Assembly: GCF_000368925.1 (NCBI RefSeq)
Contig: NZ_KB849755.1
Span: 339,639 to 403,638 of the forward strand
From: Acinetobacter bereziniae LMG 1003 = CIP 70.12
Lineage (GTDB): Bacteria; Pseudomonadota; Gammaproteobacteria; Pseudomonadales; Moraxellaceae
Reading direction: 5' to 3'
DNA length: 64,000 nucleotides
The notes under the pieces: generated by a model
Told to the model about the DNA's origin: nothing
What the model saw: the letters and a program-made list of their open reading frames with translations, nothing else
Database searches by the model: none
Position numbers and translations under genes: made by a program
In this document: positions 7,816 to 16,042 of the stretch, in pieces
Layout of the letters: each line of letters begins with the position of its first letter
Position numbering within the stretch: position 1 is the first letter of the stretch

Positions 7816-9075
7816 TTAAAATAAAAGGGCCAACTGTGGTGAAAGTTGTTGCGTATATTTTGATTGACCAGTTTGTAATATTTGATGACGAATCTGACTC
7901 GGTGATTGATCCTTTACAAACGCAGGCGTATCAGCACAACGGATAAAATGGACAGCACGATTATATGCAATACCCATTTTCTTAATTTGATCGATATGAA
8001 TCTTACCAAAGCGTCGAGCCTGAATAATTTTTTTGGCTGAACGTACACCGATACCAGGTACGCGCAATATCATACGATACTCAGCACGATTGATGTCTAC
8101 AGGAAATTGCTCAGGATGTCGTAATGCCCAACTCAGTTTGGGGTCGATATCCAAATCTAAATTCGGATGTTTTTCATTGACAATTTCTGTTGCCTCAAAA
8201 CCATAGAAGCGCATTAACCAATCAGACTGATATAGACGATTCTCACGTAATAGTGGCGGTGCAGAACCAACAACAGGCAATGCTTTTTCTTGGTCATTGA
8301 TCGGAATATATCCTGAAAAATAGACCCGTTTAAGTTTAAATTCTTTATAGTGATGATCTGCCATGAGAATGATATCTTGGTCTGTTTCATTGTGTGCTCC
8401 CACAACCATCTGTGTGGTTTGCCCTGCCGGCACAAACTTCGGCACAGACTTTATAATTTTTCTCTCATCTTTAAACTGAATTAATCGATCTCGTACAATG
8501 CCTAAGTCTTTTTGCACTTCTCCATGAGTTTTTTCTGGTGCAAACTTTTTTAGCCCTTCTTCGGTCGGCATTTCCAAGTTAATACTCATACGATCAACAT
8601 AAAGCCCAGCTTCATGAATGATTTCTTGTGACGCACCTGGAATGGTTTTAAGGTGAATATAGCCATTAAAATTTTCTTCTAGGCGTAGTTTTTTCACCAC
8701 CTGCAACATACGTTCCATGGTGTAATCAGCAGATTTAAAAATTCCTGAACTTAAAAATAGCCCTTCAATATAATTTCTTCGGTAAAAATTAATGGTTAAA
8801 TCCACGACTTCTTGCACAGTAAATGCCGCTCTTTTGACATCATTTGAGCGCCTAGAAACACAATAAGAGCAGTCAAAAATACATACATTGGAAAATAAGA
8901 TTTTAAGTAAGGAAACACATCGCCCGTCTTCGGTATAGCTATGACAAATACCAGAACCAGTATTTCCAAGCCCTTTATCCTTGTTTTTACGTTGACTTCC
9001 ACTGGACGAGCATGACACATCATACTTTGCAGCATCTGCCAAAATTTGCAATTTTTCTCTGATACGTTCTGTCAT
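7816..9075 (-). CDS. Putative DNA modification/repair radical SAM protein
   Basis: A 419-residue protein of the TIGR03916 family. The CxxxCxxC cluster that binds the [4Fe-4S] of radical SAM enzymes is C65-IFD-C69-SY-C72. A further cysteine region upstream (SCSSSG near residue 21, GICHS at 44) is part of the family. Residues 339-350 form a helix-hairpin-helix (VPGIGVRSAKKI), a nonspecific DNA-binding element. The architecture of radical SAM plus HhH implies action on DNA bases, and the invariable partner is the DUF4130-type gene immediately behind it. Substrate and chemistry are unknown. The start at 9075 (MTERIREKLQ) is the usual one. Confidence 0.9.
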   Translation of the reverse strand: MTERIREKLQILADAAKYDVSCSSSGSQRKNKDKGLGNTGSGICHSYTEDGRCVSLLKILFSNVCIFDCSYCVSRRSNDVKRAAFTVQEVVDLTINFYRRNYIEGLFLSSGIFKSADYTMERMLQVVKKLRLEENFNGYIHLKTIPGASQEIIHEAGLYVDRMSINLEMPTEEGLKKFAPEKTHGEVQKDLGIVRDRLIQFKDERKIIKSVPKFVPAGQTTQMVVGAHNETDQDIILMADHHYKEFKLKRVYFSGYIPINDQEKALPVVGSAPPLLRENRLYQSDWLMRFYGFEATEIVNEKHPNLDLDIDPKLSWALRHPEQFPVDINRAEYRMILRVPGIGVRSAKKIIQARRFGKIHIDQIKKMGIAYNRAVHFIRCADTPAFVKDQSPSQIRHQILQTGQSKYTQQLSPQLALLF

Positions 9076-9315
9076 GACTTAAACTCAATTTTACCAATGA
9101 ATTTTAGTCATTATATAAACTCTGAAGGCTGTAAAATATTGATCTAATCATCATCACGACATGAGCTGACGTATAAATTATAATCCATTATTTTTACAGT
9201 AAATTATCAACTCAAACTTTTAGATAAAAACTAGAAATATACGATGAATTTAAAATATTTAAACGTTGCCCATTCATGTTGATGGGCAAACCTCAATAGT
9301 AAAATCAATGTTCTT

Positions 9316-9738
9316 CTAAACTTGCGCTGAAAGTGGCAGTCCAAAGATGCGATCAAATGACCAGTTAAAAATAAATGTATAAATAGGAATAATGACAATC
9401 AATGCCGCATCCAACAGAAAAGCATCAAGAAAACTGATTTTCATCCACCAAGCAATCAAGGGGATTAAAAACACAATTAAGGTCAGTTGGAAGCCAATAG
9501 CATGAACAATACGACGTTTTACCGTACGTTGACGTGAAAGTTGACGTTTTTCCCAAGCCTCAAAAATAAGGTTATAAATAAAATTCCAACTCACAGCAAT
9601 GGTCGTAATAAAAATCGCCAATGGACCCGTATGACTCAATTGAGTCCCTGAAAGTAATGCAAGACCTAAAGATGAAATTGTCAATCCGATGATTTCATAA
9701 CTACTCACATAAATCACTCGACGTTTAAACCCTTGCAT
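9316..9738 (-). CDS. PACE-family multidrug efflux transporter (AceI-like)
   Basis: A 140-residue protein with four transmembrane helices in two tandem bacterial transmembrane pair domains. Conserved PACE residues are visible: Glu15 in helix 1 (needed for proton coupling in AceI), WNFIYN at 51-56, the RTVKRRIVHAIGF loop at 71-83 and TFIFNWSFDRI at the end. PACE pumps export chlorhexidine, acriflavine and probably short-chain diamines across the inner membrane. The sequence differs from the A. baumannii AceI I remember, so this may be a paralogue. A divergent LysR gene 92 bases away mirrors the aceI-aceR arrangement, so regulation by that protein is likely. Confidence 0.85.
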   Translation of the reverse strand: MQGFKRRVIYVSSYEIIGLTISSLGLALLSGTQLSHTGPLAIFITTIAVSWNFIYNLIFEAWEKRQLSRQRTVKRRIVHAIGFQLTLIVFLIPLIAWWMKISFLDAFLLDAALIVIIPIYTFIFNWSFDRIFGLPLSAQV

Positions 9739-9830
9739 AAATCAATCTCAATTTTTTAAGAAAGGCTATTTTAATTTCAGTTATAATAATAGATAAAGAT
9801 AATAGCTTTCAGTTGAGCTGATACCAAACT

Positions 9831-10739
9831 ATGAATTTCACCAGTGAAAATATTGAATTGTTTGTCAAAGTGATTGATACAGGTTCTTTTTCAGCTGCCG
9901 CTCGTGCCCTGAATAGGGTTCCATCAGCAGTAAGCATGGGAATCGCCAATATTGAGGCTGAATTAGGCTTACAACTCTTTGAAAGAACACCAAGAAAAGT
10001 CATTCCAACAGCAACTGCACTGGCATTAGCCCCACAAGCTCGCATTATTTCTGAACAATTAAAACAACTCAGTAAACATGCTTATGAACTTTCTTTAGGT
10101 CTAGAAAGCATATTAAAAATAGGTGTGGTATCGGATGTAAATAATCAGAAGCTTTTGCGTGCAATTGATCAACTCGCCTGCAAATATCCGTTATTAAATA
10201 TTGAAATCATTACTGCGCCACAAGATGATATTTTACATTTATTGTACTCTGAGCAAATCAGTATCTGTTTGGCAGGTTCTGGGCAAAATATTAAAATACA
10301 AGAACATTTGCAATTGGTTAGTTTGGAAACCGTCGTTGCAACTATTTCTGCTCAACATGATTTAATCACTCACCACAACCACCCTATTTATATCGAAGAT
10401 CTGATCAATATTCGTCAAATTATTGTGGCGAGTACCGATTTAGATATTACTGACTTAAGACCAGTAATTGGTGCATCTTACTGGAGGACCAATAATCTAC
10501 AAACAGCTATTGATATGGTTGAAGCAGGTTTAGGATGGGGAAACTTTCCATATTCACTGGTCAAACCATATATTGAGGAGGGGCGTTTAATTCAAATTAA
10601 TTTTAAAAATACTTATAACCAACTTTCTGTCCCGATTTATTTGATTTGGCTAAAAGATAAAGCACTCCCTAAAGCTACTCGAGAACTGATCGAATTGATC
10701 AGACAAAGTTTAGATCAGGATAGCTGCCATAATGCTTAA
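9831..10739 (+). CDS. LysR-family transcriptional regulator of the PACE gene
   Basis: A 302-residue LysR protein. Residues 1-60 form the winged HTH (ELFVKVIDTGSFSAAARALN followed by VPSAVSMGIANIEAELGLQLFERTPRKV), and the rest is a periplasmic-binding-protein-like effector domain. The gene is divergent from the PACE transporter with a 92-base shared promoter region, the normal arrangement for a LysR activator and its target. The effector is unknown. AceR is thought to sense the exported biocide or a natural diamine, and this protein may do the same. Confidence 0.85.
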   Translation: MNFTSENIELFVKVIDTGSFSAAARALNRVPSAVSMGIANIEAELGLQLFERTPRKVIPTATALALAPQARIISEQLKQLSKHAYELSLGLESILKIGVVSDVNNQKLLRAIDQLACKYPLLNIEIITAPQDDILHLLYSEQISICLAGSGQNIKIQEHLQLVSLETVVATISAQHDLITHHNHPIYIEDLINIRQIIVASTDLDITDLRPVIGASYWRTNNLQTAIDMVEAGLGWGNFPYSLVKPYIEEGRLIQINFKNTYNQLSVPIYLIWLKDKALPKATRELIELIRQSLDQDSCHNA

Positions 10740-10893
10740 ATTTAACGATCAAATATAGCTTTAAATAAAGTTGAGAAGTTTCTAAATTTCATCCTTCAAT
10801 TACATGACTTGTAAGTAAATTTACAATAGATAATCCACATTTATCCATCATTAGGTATATTGATTGAATGATCAAAACAGATAAGGCTTTGTT

Positions 10894-11448
10894 ATGAATA
10901 ATAAATTAAGAGTATTTACCTTAGTCAGTGGAATTGCATTACTTAGTGTTGCTGCACTCGCTCATTCAGAGCATGAAAAAATCCCAACAGCTAAAGATAT
11001 CAATCTAAATAAATACTTGGGGCAATGGCATGAAATCGCTCGCAAACCCCTCTATTTTCAGAAAAAATGTGATTATAACGTAACTGCTCATTATTCATTA
11101 AATGAAAATGGAAGCATTAGAGTGGATAATACTTGTTATAGTCAAGATGGAAAACTTCAGCAATCGATTGGGGTCGCCAAAGTACAAAATGCACCTGTAA
11201 ATTCAAAATTAAAAGTTACATTTTTACCGAAAGCTTTACGTTGGTTACCTGTAGGACGCGGTGATTATTGGATTCTAAAAATTGATGAAGACTATCAAGT
11301 GGCTTTAGTCGGAACACCTAACAAAAAGTATCTTTGGTTACTCAGCCGTTCTCAAAAACTAGATCCTGTAGTTGTTGAAGAATATTTAAATTATGCACAA
11401 CACTTAGGCTATGACTTAAAAGATTTAATTTACACCAAGCAAAAATAG
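10894..11448 (+). CDS. Lipocalin family protein (Blc-like)
   Basis: A 184-residue protein with an N-terminal signal peptide (cleavage likely after VAALA, about residue 23). The lipocalin motif GxW is at G43-Q-W45 in YLGQWHEIARKP, followed by the eight-stranded barrel and the C-terminal helix region (LLSRSQKLDPVVVEEYLNYA) that carries the third conserved element. Bacterial Blc lipocalins are outer-membrane or periplasmic and bind fatty acids or lysophospholipids. E. coli Blc has a lipobox cysteine. Here no cysteine follows the signal, so it is probably a soluble periplasmic form. Single gene. Confidence 0.85.
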   Translation: MNNKLRVFTLVSGIALLSVAALAHSEHEKIPTAKDINLNKYLGQWHEIARKPLYFQKKCDYNVTAHYSLNENGSIRVDNTCYSQDGKLQQSIGVAKVQNAPVNSKLKVTFLPKALRWLPVGRGDYWILKIDEDYQVALVGTPNKKYLWLLSRSQKLDPVVVEEYLNYAQHLGYDLKDLIYTKQK

Positions 11449-11642
11449 TAAAGACTTGGAAAATTTATAAAGGCATGCTTGTTAAAACGGCGAATGAACA
11501 AAATTTCAAGCATCGAATTTTTATTCATTCAGCATCAGACTCGATTTTTTGCTTGAATACAATCAGTCTGACCATAAAAAATTTGACTTGGCATGCTCAG
11601 GACTTACAATACGCCTTTTAGATTTCCAGTATTACCAAAATC

Positions 11643-12359
11643 ATGTCAAACGATCAAATCGAAGCACAAATTGTTGACTTAGACAATTTGCAAGAACACC
11701 GCGAAATTGTGACGTTTATGCGCAGATCGTCGCCGCTCAATACTTCACAACGTACTGCACTTGAGCAACATCGTGAGTTAATTTTGGAATACCCTGTTGG
11801 CGACTTGCGACAGCATTTTGAACATCCGGAACGCCCACTGACTGTAGAAATTGGTTTTGGTATGGGGCGTTCTTTAGTGTTGATGGCAAAAGCCAATCCT
11901 GAGCGTAACTTCGTTGGAATCGAAGTTCATGTTCCCGGTATTGCGCAGTGCGTTTATGAAGCAGGCATGGCAGAAGTCAAAAATCTTCGTGTTTTAGATG
12001 CAGATGCAATTCAAGTGCTTCGTGAAATGCCTGATAATAGTATCAATACTGTTCAGCTTTATTTTCCAGACCCATGGCAGAAAAAACGTCATTTCAAACG
12101 TCGTTTTGTGTCACATGATCGTATGCCATTGGTGGAAGAAAAACTTGAAATTGGTGGTACTTTTCATGCTGCAACAGACTGGGAACCGTATGCTGAATGG
12201 ATGCTTGATGTCTTAGATAATCGCCCCCGCCTAGAAAATCTTGCGGGGAAAGGCAACAGTTATCCTCGTCCAGAATGGCGCCCACAAACTAAGTTTGAAC
12301 GCCGTGGAATTGAATCAGGTCATAAAATCAATGACTTTATTTTCAAAAAAATCAACTAA
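11643..12359 (+). CDS. trmB: tRNA (guanine-N7-)-methyltransferase
   Basis: A 238-residue TrmB that makes m7G46 in the variable loop of tRNAs using S-adenosylmethionine. The SAM-binding loop is VEIGFGMGRSLVLMA and the family signature PDPWQKKRHFKRRF binds tRNA and the cofactor. Length and composition match proteobacterial TrmB. It is a single gene closed by a strong terminator shared with the convergent gene. Confidence 0.95.
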   Translation: MSNDQIEAQIVDLDNLQEHREIVTFMRRSSPLNTSQRTALEQHRELILEYPVGDLRQHFEHPERPLTVEIGFGMGRSLVLMAKANPERNFVGIEVHVPGIAQCVYEAGMAEVKNLRVLDADAIQVLREMPDNSINTVQLYFPDPWQKKRHFKRRFVSHDRMPLVEEKLEIGGTFHAATDWEPYAEWMLDVLDNRPRLENLAGKGNSYPRPEWRPQTKFERRGIESGHKINDFIFKKIN

Positions 12360-12380
12360 ATCAGAATTTCTTCGCCATCA

Positions 12381-12412
12381 AAAAAGCTGTAACAATCGTT
12401 ACAGCTTTTTTT
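12381..12412. terminator. Bidirectional terminator between trmB and the convergent gene
   Basis: A 13-bp perfect stem (12381-12393 and 12398-12410) with the loop AATC, a run of T on the plus side and a run of A on the other, so it can terminate both trmB and the minus-strand gene ending at 12421. Confidence 0.9.
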
Positions 12413-12420
12413 ACGTCTTT

Positions 12421-13272
12421 TTACATCGTTAAGCTTGATACGGACTTGAATTTCGGGCTCAGCACATTGTTCTGTAGTTTTGTTTGCATGTATTCAGCAT
12501 ATACAGACAATTTTTCATAAATGTGCTCAGAATAAAACATATCTTCAACTAAATTTTGCGCTCGATAAATATCATAAAGCCCTAATAAAGTTAAAATCCT
12601 CGCATTCATTTCAGAGAATTCTCGGCATAATGCCATATGCGTAGCATCTTTATATTTAAAAAGCAGTTGTTGCATATTTAAGTCATCTGCTTGGTATTGA
12701 AATGAGCTCTGCAGTTGATGATCCTGTGGGCGAATCAGAAAAATTCTAATTCTGAAATAACGCTCAATTTCATATAGTCCCTGGATGTCGATTGGATAAT
12801 CTGTAATTAAAAAAATGGTCTGTATTTCAGACAATGTCAGCGCTTTAAACAACTCAAAACAAATAAAGTCCTGCTCGATTAATGCTTGATCCTGGAAATC
12901 AAGACGTAACTTTAAGCTTTCTAGGACAGTTTCATCTTTTTCAGTTAAATTTATGGTTTTTTCAATTTGATAATAAGGCATGAGCAGACTTTGGAGTTGG
13001 TCTGTTAGTGGTGAAGTGTACAAAACGGTTTGATTTAAATTTGCCAAAATAAACGGCGCAAACAAATAGGCAAAGTCTGTTTGTTTGGTGGTCATTTCAG
13101 ATTGGATAATCAATATATGTTTTTTTTCAGAAAACTCACGCAAAACTTTGGCACGTAATAATGTTGCTTCAAAGTTAACAAATTTCTGATTTAAATGATT
13201 AATCACCGTCGTTGAACAAGCATGATCAGATAAAAACTGTGTAAGCACATTCAACTGAGCTGTCATAAACAT
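12421..13272 (-). CDS. Uncharacterised cytosolic protein
   Basis: A 283-residue protein (or 281 if the ATG at 13266 is used) with no signal peptide or membrane helix. It is rich in Leu, Gln and Phe with alternating beta/alpha segments (ILIIQSEMTTKQ, TIFLITDYPID, RIRIFLIRPQD), which suggests a Rossmann-like or P-loop-derived fold without a visible Walker motif. No family is recognised. It sits divergent from a MocR-type regulator and convergent with trmB. Its length and codon use look like a real gene. Confidence 0.6.
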   Translation of the reverse strand: MFMTAQLNVLTQFLSDHACSTTVINHLNQKFVNFEATLLRAKVLREFSEKKHILIIQSEMTTKQTDFAYLFAPFILANLNQTVLYTSPLTDQLQSLLMPYYQIEKTINLTEKDETVLESLKLRLDFQDQALIEQDFICFELFKALTLSEIQTIFLITDYPIDIQGLYEIERYFRIRIFLIRPQDHQLQSSFQYQADDLNMQQLLFKYKDATHMALCREFSEMNARILTLLGLYDIYRAQNLVEDMFYSEHIYEKLSVYAEYMQTKLQNNVLSPKFKSVSSLTM

Positions 13273-13427
13273 TTCTCTAACTCACTTTCTACCACCTCAA
13301 GTAACAATATTCTGAAAACAAATCATAAATAAATATAGCCACAAATATTTATAAAAAATATATAACAAATAGAGCTGAAACGATGTGATCTGTTATAGTT
13401 ATTTCACAACTTGTCTTGAATAATGTC

Positions 13428-14831
13428 ATGTATAAATCCGAACAACTGGCACATAGTCTTAAAGTATTGATTGAAAATGGGACATGGAAAGCACATGAAA
13501 AACTCCCTTCACTTCGACAGCAAGTTGAACAATCTGGACTCAGCCTAATTACCGTCATGAATGCTTATCAAGAACTTGAAGCGCAGGGTTTGATTTATTC
13601 AAAAGAAAAGTCTGGTTATTTTGTCGTTGAGCAAACTTCTCAACACAATCTACCAGTACATGTCGTCAATGAAACGATAGAAATCAACTCAGTGGTATTT
13701 AAATATTTAAAATCGATACAATCTGAAAATATCATCCCATTGGGTTCCGCATTTCCAAATAGCCAATTGTTATATTCAGCCAAGCTTATTCAATCACTAG
13801 GACAACTTGCAAAGCAACGGCGCAGTTATGAACAAACACCCAGTTTACCACCAGGAAATTATCAACTGCGTAAAACTATTGCACAAAAGTACGCCATGCA
13901 AGGTATCCCAACTGATCCCTCAGATATTGTGATGACTTCTGGTGGATTAGATGCCTTAAATCTTTCATTACAAGCGCTAACGCATGCTGGAGATTACATT
14001 TTATTGCAAGAAACCATGTTTTATGGCGCATGGCAAGCAGCTGAACGTCTCGGTTTAAAAGTGATTACCATTCCTGAACATGCTGAGCATGGTATTGATT
14101 TGGAGGCTTTTGAACAAGCTATTCTTAAATATCCCATCAAAGTTTGTATGATGATGTTGAATAGTCAAAACCCTATTGGTTTTACTGTAAGTGATGAGAT
14201 TAAACTCAAGCTCGCCAAACTTCTGCATACTCATCAAATTTATCTCATTGAAGATGATGTCTATGAAGAACTCTACTATGGTCAAAAAAAACCGCTCCCA
14301 ATGAAATATTTTGATCAGCAAAACTGGGTTCTACACTGCTCGTCTTTCTCTAAAACTTTGGGGGCAGGTTTTAGAATAGGTTGGGTCTATGCAGGAAAAT
14401 TTTCTGAACATATTCAACACACTCAATTAATGAGTACCCTTTCAGTCAATTCATTTATTCAAAATGCCTTGGTCGAATATTTATCTCATCGCCATTATGA
14501 AAAACATCTAAAAACTTTACGCTCAACTTTACAACGCTATAAAAAGCAATACTTTAATTATCTCAAAGCCCATTTACCTGCACAATGTCATGTGAACTAT
14601 TACCCTTCAGGGTATTTTTTATGGATTGAACTACCCGCACGAGTCAATAGCAATGATGTCTATCATCAAATGTTGGAGAAAGGCGTCAGTATTACACCGA
14701 GTAATTTATTTAATATCACAAACCAACAAAATAATTTTATTCGAATCAATTGCTCTTTTGAATTAAATGAAACATTTATTCAAGCACTTAACCATTTAAT
14801 TACTATCATTGAAGCAGCACTTAAAGATTAA
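13428..14831 (+). CDS. MocR/PdxR-type GntR regulator with aminotransferase domain
   Basis: About 467 residues. Residues 1-70 are a GntR winged HTH (HEKLPSLRQQVEQSGLSLITV, then NAYQELEAQGLIYS), followed by a fold-type I PLP domain with QNPIGFTVS and the PLP lysine in the segment SSFSKTLGAGFRIGWV. MocR proteins use PLP as a cofactor or sensor and often control vitamin B6, taurine or GABA genes. The open frame starts at a TTG (13416), but ATG 13428 gives the usual start. No clear ribosome binding site precedes it. A -10-like TATAGT at 13393-13398 suggests a short leader. Its targets are unknown. Confidence 0.85.
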   Translation: MYKSEQLAHSLKVLIENGTWKAHEKLPSLRQQVEQSGLSLITVMNAYQELEAQGLIYSKEKSGYFVVEQTSQHNLPVHVVNETIEINSVVFKYLKSIQSENIIPLGSAFPNSQLLYSAKLIQSLGQLAKQRRSYEQTPSLPPGNYQLRKTIAQKYAMQGIPTDPSDIVMTSGGLDALNLSLQALTHAGDYILLQETMFYGAWQAAERLGLKVITIPEHAEHGIDLEAFEQAILKYPIKVCMMMLNSQNPIGFTVSDEIKLKLAKLLHTHQIYLIEDDVYEELYYGQKKPLPMKYFDQQNWVLHCSSFSKTLGAGFRIGWVYAGKFSEHIQHTQLMSTLSVNSFIQNALVEYLSHRHYEKHLKTLRSTLQRYKKQYFNYLKAHLPAQCHVNYYPSGYFLWIELPARVNSNDVYHQMLEKGVSITPSNLFNITNQQNNFIRINCSFELNETFIQALNHLITIIEAALKD

Positions 14832-14836
14832 TTTTT

Positions 14837-14880
14837 ATAACAGATGAAAAGTTTCGCTGTTCATCTGTTATATTTTTTTT
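14837..14880 (+). terminator. Intrinsic terminator after MocR-type regulator
   Basis: Perfect 12-bp arms ATAACAGATGAA/TTCATCTGTTAT (14837-14848 and 14860-14871) followed by eight T after an A. Strong form. Confidence 0.9.
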
Positions 14881-14955
14881 CTAATTTTTTGTATCTACGC
14901 GATATCAACTTATGTCGTCATAATTCAATCATATTAAGCAGAAAGAGATTTTGCG

Positions 14956-15117
14956 ATGAATGATGACAAAAGCCCTAAAAAACCACAATATGCGGATAGT
15001 TCTATTTCGGACAAAGCCTTTAAACGAATGATTATCTGGTTTTTTATCTACTGTAGCCTATTTTGCATCGGAGTCATCGTCACCATTGGTGCAGATCACG
15101 CTGCTATCATTAAATGA
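14956..15117 (+). CDS. Small single-pass membrane protein, 53 residues
   Basis: ATG at 14956 with AAAGAGA nine bases upstream, stop TGA at 15115-15117. The product has a charged N-terminal half (MNDDKSPKKPQYADSS) and one transmembrane helix at about residues 25-46 (MIIWFFIYCSLFCIGVIVTI), then ADHAAIIK. It lies between two terminators on its own strand, so it is an independent gene. The following hairpin is inside the end of the opposite gene. No family is recognised. Confidence 0.65.
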   Translation: MNDDKSPKKPQYADSSISDKAFKRMIIWFFIYCSLFCIGVIVTIGADHAAIIK

Positions 15118-15145
15118 TGAGTCATTTTAGTAACCAAGTTACAGC

Positions 15146-15179
15146 AAACACTCACTTTACTCCAGTGAGTGTTTTTTTT
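15146..15179 (+). terminator. Terminator of the small membrane gene, overlapping the opposite gene's 3' end
   Basis: An 11-bp stem AAACACTCACT/AGTGAGTGTTT with a 7-base loop and eight T, 28 bases after the stop of the small gene. The stop codon of the minus-strand DUF2520 gene (15157-15159) is in the loop, so its last codons are encoded by the second arm. Confidence 0.85.
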
Positions 15180-15936
15180 GTATTTGTTGACTAAGTAAGC
15201 TATAGACACAGCTAAGATCCAGACGTCCTTGTTGTTCCAACATATTTTGATGCATTTTTAAAACGTTCCTATCACCACGCATTGCAGGTCCAGTTTGCAT
15301 GGCTACGGGATCATTCTGGGTCGCTTTATGTGCAGTTTCTAAAATCAGCGGATACAACAAGTTAAAATCAACATGTTGCGCATCAACCACTTGTTTTGCC
15401 ATGTCATAACAATAATTACTAAAGTTACATGCAAATACCGCTGCCAAATGTAAACTTAAACGTTGTGCTGAAGTATAGTGATAGATACGCTCACTTAGGC
15501 TATTGGCTAACCCTGTCAGTATTGCCAAATCCTCAGTTAATTCAGTTTCAATGAATAAAGGTGTCGTTTTCCACTCAACATTACGATCAAAACTAAATGT
15601 TTGTAAGGGATAAAAAACCCCTGATTTTTGATGAAACTCGGTCAAAACTTTCAAATTGGTACTACCAGAAGTATGTACAATCAGAACTTCAGTCAGCTGA
15701 GAATGAACAGATTGAATCACTTGTGCAATGGCTTGATCACTGACAGCAATCACCAAGAGATCAATTTTAGGATCAATATGCACTAGCCGTTCTATCGCTT
15801 GTGCATTTACTTGAGATGCTAATGTTTCTGCGTGAATTAAATCACGACTATAAATCTGTACAATGTCATGTTGTTCTGACAATTTTCGTGCTAAATGAGT
15901 CGCAACACGACCTGAACCAATGAAACTAATACGCAT
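15157..15936 (-). CDS. Rossmann-like domain and DUF2520 protein
   Basis: A 259-residue protein. Residues 1-30 are an NAD(P)-binding Rossmann motif (IGSGRVATHLARKL) and the first half resembles F420-dependent NADP oxidoreductases and ProC-type dehydrogenases (IDLLVIAVSDQAI, VLIVHTSGSTNLKVL). The C-terminal half is the helical DUF2520 domain (LHLAAVFACNFSNYCYDMA). The family is probably a short-chain reductase of unknown substrate. In some genomes it lies near pantothenate or folate genes, but here the neighbours give no clue. Confidence 0.85.
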   Translation of the reverse strand: MRISFIGSGRVATHLARKLSEQHDIVQIYSRDLIHAETLASQVNAQAIERLVHIDPKIDLLVIAVSDQAIAQVIQSVHSQLTEVLIVHTSGSTNLKVLTEFHQKSGVFYPLQTFSFDRNVEWKTTPLFIETELTEDLAILTGLANSLSERIYHYTSAQRLSLHLAAVFACNFSNYCYDMAKQVVDAQHVDFNLLYPLILETAHKATQNDPVAMQTGPAMRGDRNVLKMHQNMLEQQGRLDLSCVYSLLSQQIQKKHSLE

Positions 15937-15979
15937 AGCAACATCTTAAATTTAAATTGGCTTACAGCATGCCAATAAA

Positions 15980-16005
15980 AAAGGGATGAATCAATTCATC
16001 CCTTT
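15980..16005 (-). terminator. Intrinsic terminator after coiled-coil lipoprotein gene
   Basis: On the minus strand an 11-bp stem AAAGGGATGAA/TTCATCCCTTT with a 4-base loop is followed by a T run. It is 38 bases past the stop codon of the gene 16043-17080. Confidence 0.9.
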
Positions 16006-16042
16006 CTTTATATTTCAGAAAAATGATCTGAATATATTTAGT

